Origin: Choanephora cucurbitarum
Taxonomy: Eukaryota; Mucoromycota; Mucoromycetes; Mucorales; Choanephoraceae
Assembly: GCA_025331435.1 (NCBI GenBank)
Contig: JAIWNI010000003.1
Location: 310,001 to 374,000 of the forward strand
Direction: 5' to 3'
DNA: 64,000 bases
The first letter of the stretch is position 1; each line of letters begins with the position of its first letter. Shown one piece after another: positions 23,374 to 35,968 of this stretch. A model generated the notes under the pieces. That model was not told where the DNA came from. It made no database searches and saw only the letters and a list, made by a program, of their open reading frames with translations. A program made the translations under genes and the position numbers.

Positions 23374-24474
23374 TAGTTATATAGAAGGTGAAGTCAAATG
23401 GGGATATTGCTTTACTATTAAAAAAAAAAAAAAAGGAAAAATGAAATGCACCTCTCTGCTCCGAAAAGAAGCCTCGGAGTTGGAATCTCTGGACGTCATC
23501 AGAGTTAGGAGGGCCAGACGTTTCATAGTGTGTATTTGAAGGACTGGATAGAAGCATGAAGTGTATAAACCATTAGACACCATGGAAGCAACATTTTATA
23601 GCTCTCTTCTCTGCCAGTTGAATTCTTGGGCTCTGAGAAGAATCCAAGAAACTAAGGGGAAAACACTAAATTGAATATAAATCTAATAGATTTAAATCAA
23701 ATAGAAGCAACTTGCATACAGAAATATATTTATCATGCGTTGGAACAAAGAAACTAGCAAGCTAACAAGTCCCTTGAGCTTCTCGTTTCTTTTAGGTCTG
23801 TCAAGTTGTTACTATTTTTATCCCAAAAAACAACTTGAAGTTTGGTATGACTGAATAGCATATTTCCTATGCATTCTTTTCTCGATCTTTTCTTTTCTGC
23901 CTCACCAAACAGAGATATAAACAAAAGCACTTTTTTTCTACCTTCTATAGCACCGGCTATTCGAAACAAATAATTAAACGAGTATGGAGTAAATTAAGGC
24001 ACACACATTTAACAGAGCAGATTTCTTTTCCTTTCTTTCTTTTTATTTATGGTAACTTCAAATCACAAAGGACCCACTCATTCTTGAAAGTCCTAAACAG
24101 CAAAAAAAAATTGAGTGAGCATTTTGTTCGAGAAATTGACAAGCTTCTTCTTCTCTTATAGCCTGATATCTTGTGACATTTAGTTTTGGAAAATAAATTT
24201 TAGATTTAAATCCTGCATGTAAAAGCGTACTTGAGACAGCTTATTTTTAGCACAATGGAGTTCTTTTTTGTATGCTTTGATGTCCTTTTCCGAAATCTAT
24301 TTAAAGGCCGCATTTTCAAGCATTTCACAAAAGTGACCCAAGAAAAGCAGGAGTCTCGACTCGTACAAAAATGTTAAGTATTTAATTGATCTCCTAGATT
24401 CTTTGTTTTCTCTTTTGCTTTTTTCTCTCTCTTTTTTTTTTTATTTTCAGCCTTTTTTTTTCTTAGAAAGAAAA
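23374..24474. other. Intergenic between divergent VMA3 and kelch gene
   Basis: A 1.1-kb AT-rich spacer between divergently transcribed genes. T-rich tracts precede the kelch start codon. ORFs present are short and in T/A-biased sequence. I see no RNA gene or repeat. Confidence 0.5.
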
Positions 24475-27400
24475 ATGATAGTCAAATTGATATTAACAAC
24501 TTTGTTGTTAAGTTGGATATCAGCAATAGAAGCTTATTTCTATGTGCCGAATTTTGCATCCGTATTGCCTTTTACTGGTGGCATGGCAACTGCACAAAGA
24601 AACTCATCTCTCATTATGTTTGGTGGCGAGACGCCATTGTCAACATTTAACAATAGCAACATGTATGAGCTGACCCAGACATCGAACTCGTTTGATTGGA
24701 GAACTATCAACCAAGTAAACGCTCCACCCGGCAACATTTACGGTCAAGCTATTGTATCAAGCGACCAAAACACGATGTACCTGTTAGGTGGCATGACGAA
24801 TGCAACCAACAACCGTGAGGTCCCTTTCCAATACTACGCATTTAACTTCCAAAACAACTCATGGACTGCTGCACCCACAAACACAAACGCAACAAACATG
24901 CCTTTGAATAGACACCAGTTTAGTGCAACATATGATAATGCCAACAAAATCTACATTTATGGTGGTGCTTTGAACAGTAGTGCCATCTTCAGCGACTTCT
25001 TTTCCTTTGACATTAGCACCAAGCAGTTTACACCCTTAGCATCGCCCAACGTATATCGATTTGGCCACACAGCTTCCTATCTTAGGTAACCGTTTTTTCT
25101 TTTTTTTAAAATTTTCCATCCTTTAGTCTAACTATTTTTTTATGATCAAACTAAAAAAAGCAATGGAAAGATTGTTGTTATTGGCGGAAGTGCTCAGATT
25201 GTTCAAAACCAAACAACCCTAAACATATTGGTGCCTATGAGCACTATTCATATTTATGATATTGCTTCCAATACATGGGAAGAAAAGACAGCCACAGCCA
25301 CAGGACTTATGCCTTCCACACGACATGTCCATAATGCAGTTGTTAGTAAGTCGCTTTTTTGTGTAACACGCCAAGTATGTCATACTGATTATTGTTACAA
25401 TTAGCTTCCGATAATAAAATTATTGTGTTTGGAGGTAAAACAGAACTCGTTTAAGTAAAACAGCTATTAATAAAAATTTTTTTTTTTCACAGGTGACAAC
25501 AATGAACAAATCAGGAACAAGGCTTATCTAAACCAGGTTGCTGTTTTAGACACAAATACCTGGCAATGGTCTTTACCAGACATTAAAGGCATTCCTCCTT
25601 CAAGACGTTCTTACGCTTCCGGTGGTCTTGTCGGAAACAATTTAGTAGTTGCATTTGGTAAATAGGAAAAGAGCTATCTTGGACTATTTTTAATTGTGTA
25701 TTAACGATCCTCAATTGTTGCTTGTTCTAGGTTCTGGTTACAACACTTACTACAACGATATCAATGTACTCAATCTCAATACCATGTCCTGGCTTCAATC
25801 TTTTGATTCCTCAACTGGCTCCGGCTCATCCGGTCTATCAGGCGGTGCCATTGCAGGTATTTCTATCGCTTGTGTTGTCGTACTGGTGATTATCCTATTT
25901 CTCCTGTGGAAATTTCAAAAATACGTTAGATGGCTTGTTCAACGTATTCATCGCGATATTTGGAAGCCACGGTAAGACATTATTAAGAAGAAAAAAAGGG
26001 AGGTAAAGCCGAACTAAACTTTATTTTTTTTTATCATTACTAGTACTGGCGAGCCTCTTTGGGCTGAGACAACTCGCATTGTATGCCAAATCCTCTTACT
26101 TTTTATCTTTTTCATCTTCCTTGCTTTTGTTATCCGCCAAGCCATCAACAGCCCAAATGTTACTCAAAAGATTGTCGATTCGGTACCAGAAGTTCAAGTA
26201 CCAGGTAAGCCTTTTCTTTAACATCCTCTCCTTATAAGGTGTATCTCATCTTTTTTAATAGATGTTCGATTCTGCTTTGATGGTTTTCCTCTCTATCCAT
26301 CAACCGATATCCGTGCACCGGGCGTTTCTTGTTCAACTGATACAGGCTATTCATGTACCCAGTTTGTGCAACCTCTAAACATGTCTGTCTTTCAGCCTAC
26401 CTTTACAGACAACTTGGGTGCTGTTAGTTGTGTGCTCTTCACTGCTCCCAAAACATTCACTTTAACGTCCACTTCAGGATCAAACAATGGTTCTCGATTG
26501 TTGTTCACTATGTTTGGAGATCAAAATGCCCCACATGCCCGAATTCATGTCTCGGTTTATCCCAAGGCAATGGACCCTAATACAGTTGTGTATGGCCTCA
26601 CGCCTAATGAACCCAACCTGATGTCCGCAGAAAACATTCTCAATTGGCAAACAGGCGAAAGAAATGACATTCAAGTGAACAACATCTATACTGTTGAGCC
26701 TTTTACCTACAGTGCTTTATCCTATGACTTAATTGACCACAAATACTTGAATGACGCTCATTGGAACTATGTTGGTTTCTTGCCAATCTCCAACTCTACT
26801 CCTGAAGTCCAAACCAATTTCCGTTCAGAAGCCCCTAATCCTAATTACAAAAGTGGACATATTGATTTAGGTGTCTTCGCTGTCTTCCCTAATTCTTTCG
26901 TCACTACTATCGAACGTGAAGTTAAGATGTACACACTTGTCAATGCACTTGGTTTCGTTGGTGGTATTTTCGGTTTGTTGATCGCACTTCAAGCATGGCT
27001 CTTTGGTTACCGTCCTCGCTCTCCTTGGGGTGTTGTTCACAGATGGTCTGTAGGCAACTTGAAGCGCTCTTTGCTCCGTGGTCTTCACTCTAAATTCAAG
27101 ATTACTGAGTCTGGTGTGCCACTCGTCCATCCAGTACACCATCGTTTCAGTGTGACCAATCTAAACGATTTAAGCTATGAAGATTCTGAGGCACAGCGTA
27201 TCAACCGTGTTGAAGAACGTATGCAAATGTTGGAAATGCTGTTCAAAGCATACTACGTTGATGATGAAGTATTCAGATCGCTTGATGATGCCAACCGTGT
27301 GGATACAGCTCGCGATGCGCAGAAATCACATGGAGCATCTCGCAATCCTAATGCTCATTTGAATGATAGTGCTCGATTCAGTCCACCACCCAGCTTCAGA

Positions 27401-27607
27401 AATGTTGTAGGTACTCCCAAGACAGAAAAGGTACCAGACAATGATTACCACCCTGTTGCCAAACCAGAGCAACCACTGGTACATCCTTTTACAAGACAAG
27501 ATACTGATGCAAGTTCTGCTTCTCATATCCCCTTAACACATCATCAACGCCCACATGCTCCTCCTTATCAACCAAGCACAACTGTTCAGTTATCAGATGA
27601 AGACTAA
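24475..27607 (+). CDS. Kelch-repeat membrane protein with three membrane spans
   Basis: Seven exons (24475-25085, 25161-25345, 25405-25434, 25493-25657, 25731-25971, 26044-26204, 26262-27607) join in phase to give 912 aa. A signal peptide (about 1-20) precedes a lumenal or extracellular kelch beta-propeller with repeated GG motifs (SLIMFGGE, TMYLLGGM, IYIYGGAL, IVVIGGSA, IIVFGGDN). A Ser/Gly linker leads to membrane span 1 (about 369-390), a basic segment, then span 2 (about 422-441). A second folded region starts VRFCFDGFPLYP (about 466) and contains several Cys and N-glycosylation sites. Span 3 follows (about 687-713), then a cytosolic tail with a heptad stretch and Pro/His-rich end. I know kelch-plus-membrane architectures in fungi but cannot name the middle domain. 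A cell-surface or secretory-pathway sensor is only a guess. Confidence 0.85.
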
Positions 27608-28366
27608 GCATCCCTTTTTCCCGTTCATTTATTGTATACTCTTTCTCTTTCCACATACATATTTATTCAAATAAACAAACTAACTCTCATCATTGTAAAT
27701 TTACACCCTACAAAAGCATATTCTTTAAAATCTATATTTACATGCCTTCAATGCATAAATTAGAGAAAAGCAGTAATAAACACATACATAAATTTAAAAA
27801 ACAAAGGAGGTTGTTTAATTGCCCAAGTTAAATAACGAGTCTTTTTTTTTTCCTCTCCTAGCAAACACAGACATTTTATGTTTTATATGAATTGTCGTCT
27901 TATTGAAAACTATTTTCCTTAGATATAACAATAATGCATGTTAATGTATGCTTATTCTTTAAATTCTGTCAGATGCATATACTTGGGGCCACTCAATCAA
28001 TGTAAGCAAGCTACTAACAATACAGCAAGGTTAAACTGGCTTTTTGCTTTATTTCACTACACTTGAGGAAATGAAATAAACATCAAGCTTGGAGAGTATC
28101 TCCCACTACAGGTGAGGTAACATTGCTCTTTCAAGTAGTCAGTAAGATCTGCACTCTATTCCGGCTCGGATAAGGTCGGGATTTTGGATGTGAATTCCAA
28201 AGTAAAAAATATGCTCTGTAGAATAAAATAAAGTCAAACAGAGCAGACCAACAGATCCTTCCCTCTTAGCTGCAGCTTATATCTATTTGGTAAGCATGAT
28301 CCATCCATCATCTTAAAGACATTCATCTAATTGCATCATACCTACTTCCCTATCTGATTATTAGAC
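27608..28366. other. Intergenic and RPL9 leader, possible leader intron
   Basis: It holds the kelch gene 3' end and the RPL9 promoter. A GTAAGC donor at 28290 and a TTATTAG acceptor ending at 28364, two bases before the RPL9 ATG, suggest a 75-nt leader intron. No other gene is seen. Confidence 0.5.
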
Positions 28367-28927
28367 ATGAAGGATATCTACAAGTCTGACGAACTCGCCA
28401 TCCCTGAAGGTGTCAAGGTTTCCATCAAGTCCCGTAACGTTACCGTTGAAGGTCCCCGTGGTACTCTTACCAAGAACCTCCGTCACTTGAACATTGAAAT
28501 CACTGTCAAGGGTGACAAGATCAACTTTGTTGTTCACCACGGTCTCCGTAAGCACGTTGCCTGTATCCGTACCGTCCGCTCTTTGATCAACAACATGATC
28601 ACTGGTGTTACCAAGGGTTTCGAATACAAGATGCGTTACGTTTATGCTCACTTCCCCATTAACGTTATCATTAACGATGCCGGAGATGCTGTTGAAATCC
28701 GTAACTTCTTGGGTCAAAAGGTCGTCTTCCACGTCAAGATGCGTGAAGGTGTCACTGTTGTCTCCTCTAAGGCCCAAAAGGATGAACTTATCTTGACTGG
28801 TAACTCTCTTGAAGCTGTTTCTCAATCCGCTGCTGATATCCAACAATCTTGTCTCGTCAAGAACAAGGATATCCGTAAGTTCTTGGATGGTATTTACGTC
28901 TCTGAACGTAACGTCTTGGAAGCTTAA
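28367..28927 (+). CDS. RPL9: 60S ribosomal protein L9 (uL6)
   Basis: A single 186-codon exon encodes a protein matching eukaryotic L9/uL6 along its whole length. Visible blocks are [53 protein letters not shown] and [17 protein letters not shown]. It sits at the base of the 60S stalk. Codon use is strongly biased (CGT, GGT, AAG, ATC), typical of a highly expressed gene. Confidence 0.97.
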   Translation: MKDIYKSDELAIPEGVKVSIKSRNVTVEGPRGTLTKNLRHLNIEITVKGDKINFVVHHGLRKHVACIRTVRSLINNMITGVTKGFEYKMRYVYAHFPINVIINDAGDAVEIRNFLGQKVVFHVKMREGVTVVSSKAQKDELILTGNSLEAVSQSAADIQQSCLVKNKDIRKFLDGIYVSERNVLEA

Positions 28928-29306
28928 ATTTCCCTCTCTTGAATAAAGATACACATCAGGTCTTTGGGAAGACGGCAGCAGCCTTCCCACCCCTTTTTTC
29001 TAATGTGAATGTATTTATTAAAAAAAAGATGTAGACGGTCTTTGTGTCAATGACGAAGAGGAAAAAGAAGAGTAAAGAGAGTGTAGGAAAGAATGACAGA
29101 TGTGATGAAAGGGACTGCAGAAAACACATAAGCTTCTTCCTTGATCATGATTGTTCTAATTTTCATCTCATTCTCATTCTCTTGATGATTCTTTATTCTT
29201 TATGAAGCGAAATGATGTTTAATGTAATATGTATAAAGGATTGGATTAATTATCAAATTGTAAGCGTTGATTTTTATGTATAATTTTCTTGTTAAAAGAG
29301 AGAAGT
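28928..29306. other. Tail-to-tail spacer RPL9 / Hsp70-like
   Basis: 380 bp holding the 3' ends of two convergent genes. An AATAAA-like signal (GAATAAAG) lies shortly after the RPL9 stop at about 28940. Nothing else is seen. Confidence 0.5.
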
Positions 29307-31711
29307 TTAACGTTTCTTGCCAAACTTGATACCAAAGAGCTTCCTTGAGCTGCCTCCCATATTCGATGAAGAATGTCTAGAGTCACCATCGTTAAACGTG
29401 CCATCATTCTCACTACGAGGGTTTGACATTGGAGAAGGGTAACCATTGTCTCGAGAAGGTACTGAAGGTGGACGGGATGGACTTGGGTATCCTGCTGACA
29501 TATTTGTTCCTGAAGTATTGCCAGTATAGCCGTACATGCCGTTAGAATAACCTGGTGCTAATGATCCATTGGGCTCGCTTTCATCCGGTTTGATAGACAT
29601 CATGTTTGTTTGTGAATTGAGTGATTGCATCATTTCTCTTTCCATAGTCTCGAAGGCAGAAGTGAATGTAAACTTGCGATCACGGATTTGCGCTTCAATC
29701 TTGATTTCTGTTTGACCGAAATACATTTTGATGGTCATGAATATAGGCTGGCCTTTTTGCACATCAGAAAACTTTGGCATCTTGATAGGGAATCTTGCTA
29801 CTTTGAACACGTTTGGATGTGTGGTCAAACGAGGAATAGGACCATCACCATCATATGCGAATAAATCTAGAGTCATTAGTTACAATGCAAACGAAACCGA
29901 AAAAAAAGAAGGAAATATAATAGCTTACCTGTATCTGTATCATTGGGATAAGCAATCATAAAGTTCTTTGAGACGCACTCGTCTACATTGATTGTTTGGC
30001 CCTTTTGTACATAAACACTGAAGCGCTGTTTACAGAACAGACGATTGTCATCTCCTTTAATGCATTGCTCTTGAGGATCATAACGAGGGTCGAAAACCAT
30101 CCGGGTTTCAAGGCCGTAGGTACGTCTTGACACACGTTCAGTCACCATATGAGGGTTCAATCCGAAATAAACAGCACCACGCACAACTGCTAGCTCACCA
30201 CGAGGTGGTACACCAATAAAACCGACTCGAGATTGAAACTCGGCCAACACACGTCTATACAGATAAGTAGACTGGCCAAAACCACCAACAAGGAAAATAG
30301 CATCCAGTTTGATAGTTGATAATTGTACCTGTTCCTCAATTAAATCAATGACCTGGTTAATGACCGGTTCAAACACGCGTTGACGTAGTTCATGGCAAGG
30401 GATATGGAGGGTGCCGTCTTCAATGCCAGCATCAGGATCGTCTAAACCTTCAATGCCCAATGCTGCAGGTAATGCCAAATACTGATCTTCGTCACCATCA
30501 AATTCAGGCTATAGGGAGACAAGAAAACATAAAGGTAAATATATATATATATATGGCCAGAGAATGGGAGTAAATAGGGAGATATAACAATAATAATGAT
30601 ATGAAAGACAAGAGAATATATATATATAATAAAGGGGGTTTGATTGCTATTTTAAATGTGTAGATATCTACATACACATCATATAGCATATTTGCAATAT
30701 AAATACCTTGATTGTATCGATGAAAGTTTCCATCATGGATTCCATAGCTGTATCGCTTATCTTGCCGTGGTGATAAAATCGGTCTTTTAAGTATTCTCGC
30801 ATGCGTATATCGAGGAAAGTTGAACCACACGAATCACCAGAACCTTTGGTGACTTCCTTCAATGCTCGTCTTTCACCTGAATCGTCGATTTCGAATACAA
30901 TCAAATCGACAGTACCACCACCAGCATCACAGATCAAGAAACGCTGACCATGTCCCAGGTTGAATTGATCACATTTCTTTTCACAGTATAGGGCAGCAGC
31001 TTCAGGCTCACTGATCAACATCAATCGGTTGGGATGATCGTAACGGTTGATGATGTTGGCACGAATGGCAGCCTCACGCATTGTTGCTTTAGCTTGATCA
31101 CTCCACATAGCAGGTACAGTTAAACAGTAGCGAAATTTGCTTTGATCGTAGTTATTAGCAAATCCGCGCTGAAGATCTTTACAAACATGTGAATGAAAAG
31201 CTTCGAGATAGTCAGTGATAGCTTCTAGAGCCGTAAGGCCGTTGGGTAAAGGAGCTAAGTCGAGATTTTCGTCTAATTGTAGTTTGAATCGTGATAAAAG
31301 TTGATCGTTGTTGTTGCGCTTCATGGCTGTCTTTTTAGCATCTTGTCCCCAAGCAACAAGCTTAGTGGAACCATTTCGATACAAAGAAAGTGTTGGTGTC
31401 TTTGGATATACATTCTGTTGTTTAGGCCTATAAAGGGGGCGAAACGTTTTAGTGTATCCTCTATATAGAATTGTCTTTTTTTTGTCTTTATTGAACTCAC
31501 CACTTGGTTATGTCTATAATTTCATCATTACCGTCCTTGGAGAAAGCATAACAACAACCAGAAAAAGTTGTACCAAAATCTGTAAGTTTTATCCTCTTTT
31601 TTTTTAGCAACCAACCATATTGTTGTTAATTTGAAACTATTTTTATATTTACCTATACCAATCACATAAGAATAATCAGAAGGATCAAAAGGTGGTGTAT
31701 CCATAGACATT
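29307..31711 (-). CDS. Hsp70-superfamily chaperone, HSPA12-like
   Basis: Five exons on the minus strand (31654-31711, 31501-31579, 30707-31427, 29929-30508, 29307-29866) give 665 aa. The actin/Hsp70 ATPase signatures are present: GIDFGTTFSGCCYAF (phosphate 1), FLICDAGGGTVDLIVFE (phosphate 2) and AIFLVGGFGQSTYL (adenosine). The rest resembles the divergent HSPA12 branch rather than classical Hsp70. It lacks an EEVD or HDEL end, and finishes in a low-complexity Ser/Gly/Pro tail followed by KFGKKR. HSPA12-type genes are numerous in Mucoromycota and other basal fungi. The client and cellular role are unknown. Confidence 0.88.
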
Positions 31712-33710
31712 TTGTTGTACAAGTATAAAAGGAAAAAAAAAAGAAAGTGAAAAAAGAGGAAAGAGTATGAAGAGGAAGAGGAAGAAGAAGAAAAAAAAAA
31801 GGAAAAAAGCAAAATAAATCTTCAGGAGCAGCAGTCGAATATCAATTTCGTAATAATTAGCTTGTGCTACACCTACAGCAGCTGGCCAGACTACTTTGAT
31901 TTTCTATCTGAGTTTGATTGTCAACATGGTATAAATTTAGAATGTTTGCAAGCCAAGAGTGCCAATTTTTTTAAAAATAGCTCTACAGCTTACTTTAGGC
32001 TATTTTAGTTTTATTTCAGGCAAAAGCCTACAGTTTATCTCTTTTTTGGTATTTCAAGTAGAGTCTCAAGAAAAAGAAAGAAAAGAAGCTATAGTTTGTC
32101 AAGCCCTTATTGAGTGTTGTGAGAATAAGAAGAAATTAATTAGATTTACTTGGGTGCAAAATTATCGGCAATTAGACTCTTTTTTTTTATGAATAAACAA
32201 GATGTTATGAAGCAAACTTGCCATGTAGTTATATACACTATCTTTTTATGAGCATATCGTTCTTGATATGTATACACAAGCACCAATTATTTTCTTGTCT
32301 TCGTCAGTAAAAGAATGCTTACTTTTGCTCTCGGCTGGTTTTAATAGTCTTTTTTGTTGCCATATGAAATGAAAATGTAAGGGAAATATGCATAATGATA
32401 TGTTTAACCATCTCTCTCTTTTGCCGCTCATAATACCACAGTAACTTTATTTTTTATTATTTTTCCACAACGCTAACTATCTTTGCTTTTTGACAGATAT
32501 TGGTAGCGTGCTTATAGAGTCGTTGTGCTTGCTCAATCTCAGATTTTTAGTTTGTTGTCATGCAAGTTCGTCTTTACAGCATCTAGCGCAATTGGTACTC
32601 CCAGCTACATATAGTGAAGGCAAAAGAAAGCTTCTTCTTGCAGGTGTAAGCGATAATTCGAAAAAGCTACTGACAGGCTCTACTAAACACAAGACATACT
32701 CATACCTGATTTGATATTAATTTCACAAGTTAGTTAATCATTTTTAAGAGAATCACATTGCTTTCAATAAAGCAGAGCCAGTTTGATATGTATGCTATGT
32801 TTGCACGAGCTACCGGCTTCTATTTGATTGTGTATAATAGCTGCTCTTTTGAGCAATTTGTGCTAGATTTCATGCATGTCAATAAAATTAAGTTTTACCA
32901 TTTTCAACTGTAAACAACCTGTTTCTTCTTTTTTTTTTTGAAAGTGTGCTTAATCTTGTTTCACTTATCGTTTTATGCCAAATATAATCAAAGCCACAAT
33001 TACTGCATAAATGTAATGTATCTCTTGGCTGATCAATTCCATATGAGGAAAATCCGTCTTCTTTTTTTTATAGTGGGACAATCAGTTCCGACAAACAGAC
33101 GTAATACAGGTGTTTCCTTTTCTTACGGCCAATCAAAATAACATGGCTTGAATATCTTGAGACACATTCCTTCTATCGCTAAAAAATAGGGTGTCAGTGC
33201 AGCCATGATCCATAACAGATTGGATTTTGTTTCTTTTGTGCTGCTACAGTAGAAAGAATAAAAAATAAGCTTTCAGATTTGAGGATATTCATGAAGCCTT
33301 CATCTTTCAATTTTTCTTCCTCTCGCGACTTTCCCATGTGTTAGCAAAGATCATCATCAACAGCCATCAAAAAAATCTATGAACTACCAGTCTTTTACAC
33401 TAAGCCCTTTAGCAACCTTATTTTGTAAAGTGTAGCAAAGTTTTTATTTTGTCGGGTGCTGTTAGCAAATCCAAACAAAATACTCTTGTGGAGATCAATA
33501 TGCAAGAACCAGCAATTAAGTCTAGATATACTAGACTTTAATCAAAATCAAATATTACATTTTCTTCTAAATGCCAATCACCTGTTCAGCAAACAACCAA
33601 ACTGGTCATTAATAAGAAGAAAGTATCCTTGTTTTGAAAGCTTTTCAAATTCATGCTTATAACACTTCAATTCTTGATGTTTTTTTATTGGTACTAAAAG
33701 AAGTATGCAT
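31712..33710. other. Intergenic, 2.0 kb
   Basis: No supported gene. Small ORFs at 31959-32192, 32490-32714 and 32938-33141 are low-complexity or lack recognisable motifs. The 32490-32714 ORF reads more protein-like than its neighbours but has no convincing start, splice context or family. Confidence 0.45.
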
Positions 33711-34382
33711 TTAGGCTTGGATACTTGCGATCGGTCTCATATTGAGAATCAAATTATAATTATTTAACTGTTCTTGAAGTCCATGTATAGTTTTAAGAAT
33801 AGCAAACCAGATAAATACAATGAGACCTGTAAGCACAATGAAAGACTGAGGCCACATAAGTAATGCAATGATATACAGTAGACATATTCTTTCAATCGAA
33901 GTTAGTGCAAATTCACTTGAAACATAATGGAGAATAGTTTCCCGACTATCAATCTGTTCCTCTTGTAGTTTCTTTAGTTCATTCTTTACAAAGATGAGCA
34001 ATTGTTTCAGTTGCTTTTCGTTTGTTTGATCAGCAAATGTACACATTTGCGCAGTTTGACAATCAAATTGAAGCCTGAGATCATCTTGAAGCTCTTTCAT
34101 TCTTGTATCCCAAAAGTCTTGTTGCTCGTAAGCTGAAGAGAAATAAAGGTCTTTTAGATCACATCTTTGAGAACGTCCATGACAGACAGGACATGTTTGT
34201 TTCGTGTTTAACCATTCAGTAATACTAGATCAACAGTTAATTGAAGACGGGAAAAGGAGTCAAACTAAAAAGGCATACCACCATAGATGAAAGATATGAC
34301 CACAGTTTAATGCGGTGACTCGAGACTCTGTCGAAAGCAGATTGGCAATACATATGCTACATACAGGAGGATTACTGGACAT
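33711..34382 (-). CDS. RING-H2 protein with coiled coil and C-terminal membrane hairpin
   Basis: Exons 34279-34382 and 33711-34224 join in phase to give 205 aa. The splice completes a RING-H2 finger: C8-x2-C11, C27-x-H29-x2-H32-x2-C35 and C46-P-V-C49, with the usual CGHIFHLWCITEW block. A helical, Gln/Lys-rich segment (about 90-140) follows. Two hydrophobic stretches near 150-185 (ICLLYIIALLMW, FIVLTGLIVFIWFAIL) are likely membrane-inserted. It is most simply a small membrane-anchored E3 ubiquitin ligase. The substrate and organelle are unknown. Confidence 0.82.
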
Positions 34383-35968
34383 AGAGCTATCGGTAATCAA
34401 GTCTTTACAGGATATGAGAAAAAAGAAATGCAAAGCAAGAAAAAATTGTGGACATATATTTCTATTCTGTTTGTGATAAATGAGTACAAACAAGGAAAAG
34501 TTAAATTGTTGTCAGTAAGCAAAAATAGAGGCTTTACATTTACTAAGAGTATCTCTAATGGATTGACTGAATACGAAAGAGGGGACGGCTATATATAGTC
34601 GTTCCTTATTTTCTTCACTCCGATGGGCTGGTTAAATTCGAACGACTAGGTTCGAGTATTCGTTTCTTGATCTAATGCATTCGTTTTGCTACTTACACTA
34701 ACATTTGTACACTCAAGCTCTAAAACTGAACAGTTGGCAAAGCTACATTGAGGGAGGATACATAATGCCAAACATAATCTTATTCAATACCCTTCTTGGG
34801 TTTTGGTTTGGCTTTTTTAACATAGAAAAAAAGAAAGAGTCTGAATAGACACGAGTGAAGGTGTTGAGTCAGTTTCTGATCGCAGATTCGCTTGTTCAAA
34901 TAAAATGAGCTTTGGCTTAATGCTTAATGCAAAGTATTATGACAGAAAAGATGATGTACTGAAAACACTCAAGGCGTCAAATCGCCTTTTTTATTTTTCA
35001 AAATACTTTTGAACTAACAACTGACAGAACTCTTTAAAACAATACGCCTTTGTTGTAAAAGATAGAAAGTACTAGCTAATTAGTAGTATTTTCATCTTCC
35101 TTCATAATGCAAGTTTTGTTTGTTAGGGTTCCTTTCTATCTAGAAGATTTAGAAGGTCATTCATTGCGAAAGAAAAGGGAAGGGAGGTGAAGAAATACAA
35201 AAAGTGATACTGCTTAAGCTTGAATACATCATCTAGTATTGCTCATTTTGTAAATGGGCCCAATGTATTTTACTTGATTCGCAATTTGATCACTTGTTTG
35301 TATTGTCTTTAAGAATCCACAAGCTCAAAGATTTTTGTCTCATTGAAGTGAAGTAGTTCTACTATGACTCCCTATATTTAGGGGATTTAGAGATATAGTT
35401 AGCCCACTAAAATGCTCAAATCGACACGATGCTTAGAATTCTTTAATTCACAATTGCTTATGAGACAGCAAGTTGAAGAAGAAAGAATAGAATGCACATT
35501 ATCTTCAAGTCAAGTAGAAGATTGTCACAAGAACTAACTTGTTTTACTGCTATATCTTCTTCATAAGACTGTACTTGTTTTGCCAATCCATATTGTTGGC
35601 TTGGAATATCCATAATAACAGCTAAACTGTCTTGCCAAAAAAATGATATTTCGGACTGAAGCTGGACTGACAAAAAGAACTGCTTGAAAAGCGATTGATA
35701 GAAACCAAACGACTTGCCAGATTGTCAGAGCGACCATAAACAACCAAGTAAACGAGTAATCCTCTTGATTTTTTTATCTGACATAGTCACTCTCTTTCTT
35801 TTGTCCACTAGTCCTGCAGTTTTAGGGTGAAGATGCGAACATTTTAATTGACTGACATAGTGCATAGGAACCTATTCGCTTCAATAAGTTGTTGTCAATT
35901 TTTTGCTGTTATATGTAATACAGGATCTTTTGGATCATTTCTTTAAGTAAAGCTGTCATGTTTGTTTA
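34383..35968. other. Intergenic, 1.6 kb, with a possible gene remnant
   Basis: No intact gene. A stretch at about 35458-35790 (minus) has overlapping ORFs that could be a decayed coding region (listed separately). Around 34580-34605 there is a palindromic GACGGCTATATATAGTCGTTC-like core with mismatches near the RING gene promoter. Confidence 0.45.
35458..35791 (-). pseudogene. Possible decayed small gene, family unknown
   Basis: Reading the minus strand, a start codon (MSDKKIKRITRLLG...) opens a frame that meets a TGA after about 19 codons. Beyond the stop the same frame continues open as QSGKSFGFYQSLFKQFF, then a protein-like, helix-prone sequence (WQDSLAVIMDIPSQQYGLAK) to about 35540. One stop would explain the break. 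I do not recognise the product, and the call could be wrong. Confidence 0.25.

Noticed and set aside
28361..28990. 209-codon ORF antisense to RPL9
   Set aside because: Opposite strand of a strongly codon-biased ribosomal gene; no independent signal.
32490..32714. 74-codon ORF starting MTDIGSVLIES
   Set aside because: Reads somewhat protein-like but has no convincing start, splice sites or family, so it was not called as a gene.
34620..34660. GGTTCGAG sequence resembling a Pol III B box
   Set aside because: No cloverleaf can be built around it, and it sits in a locally inverted-repeat promoter region.
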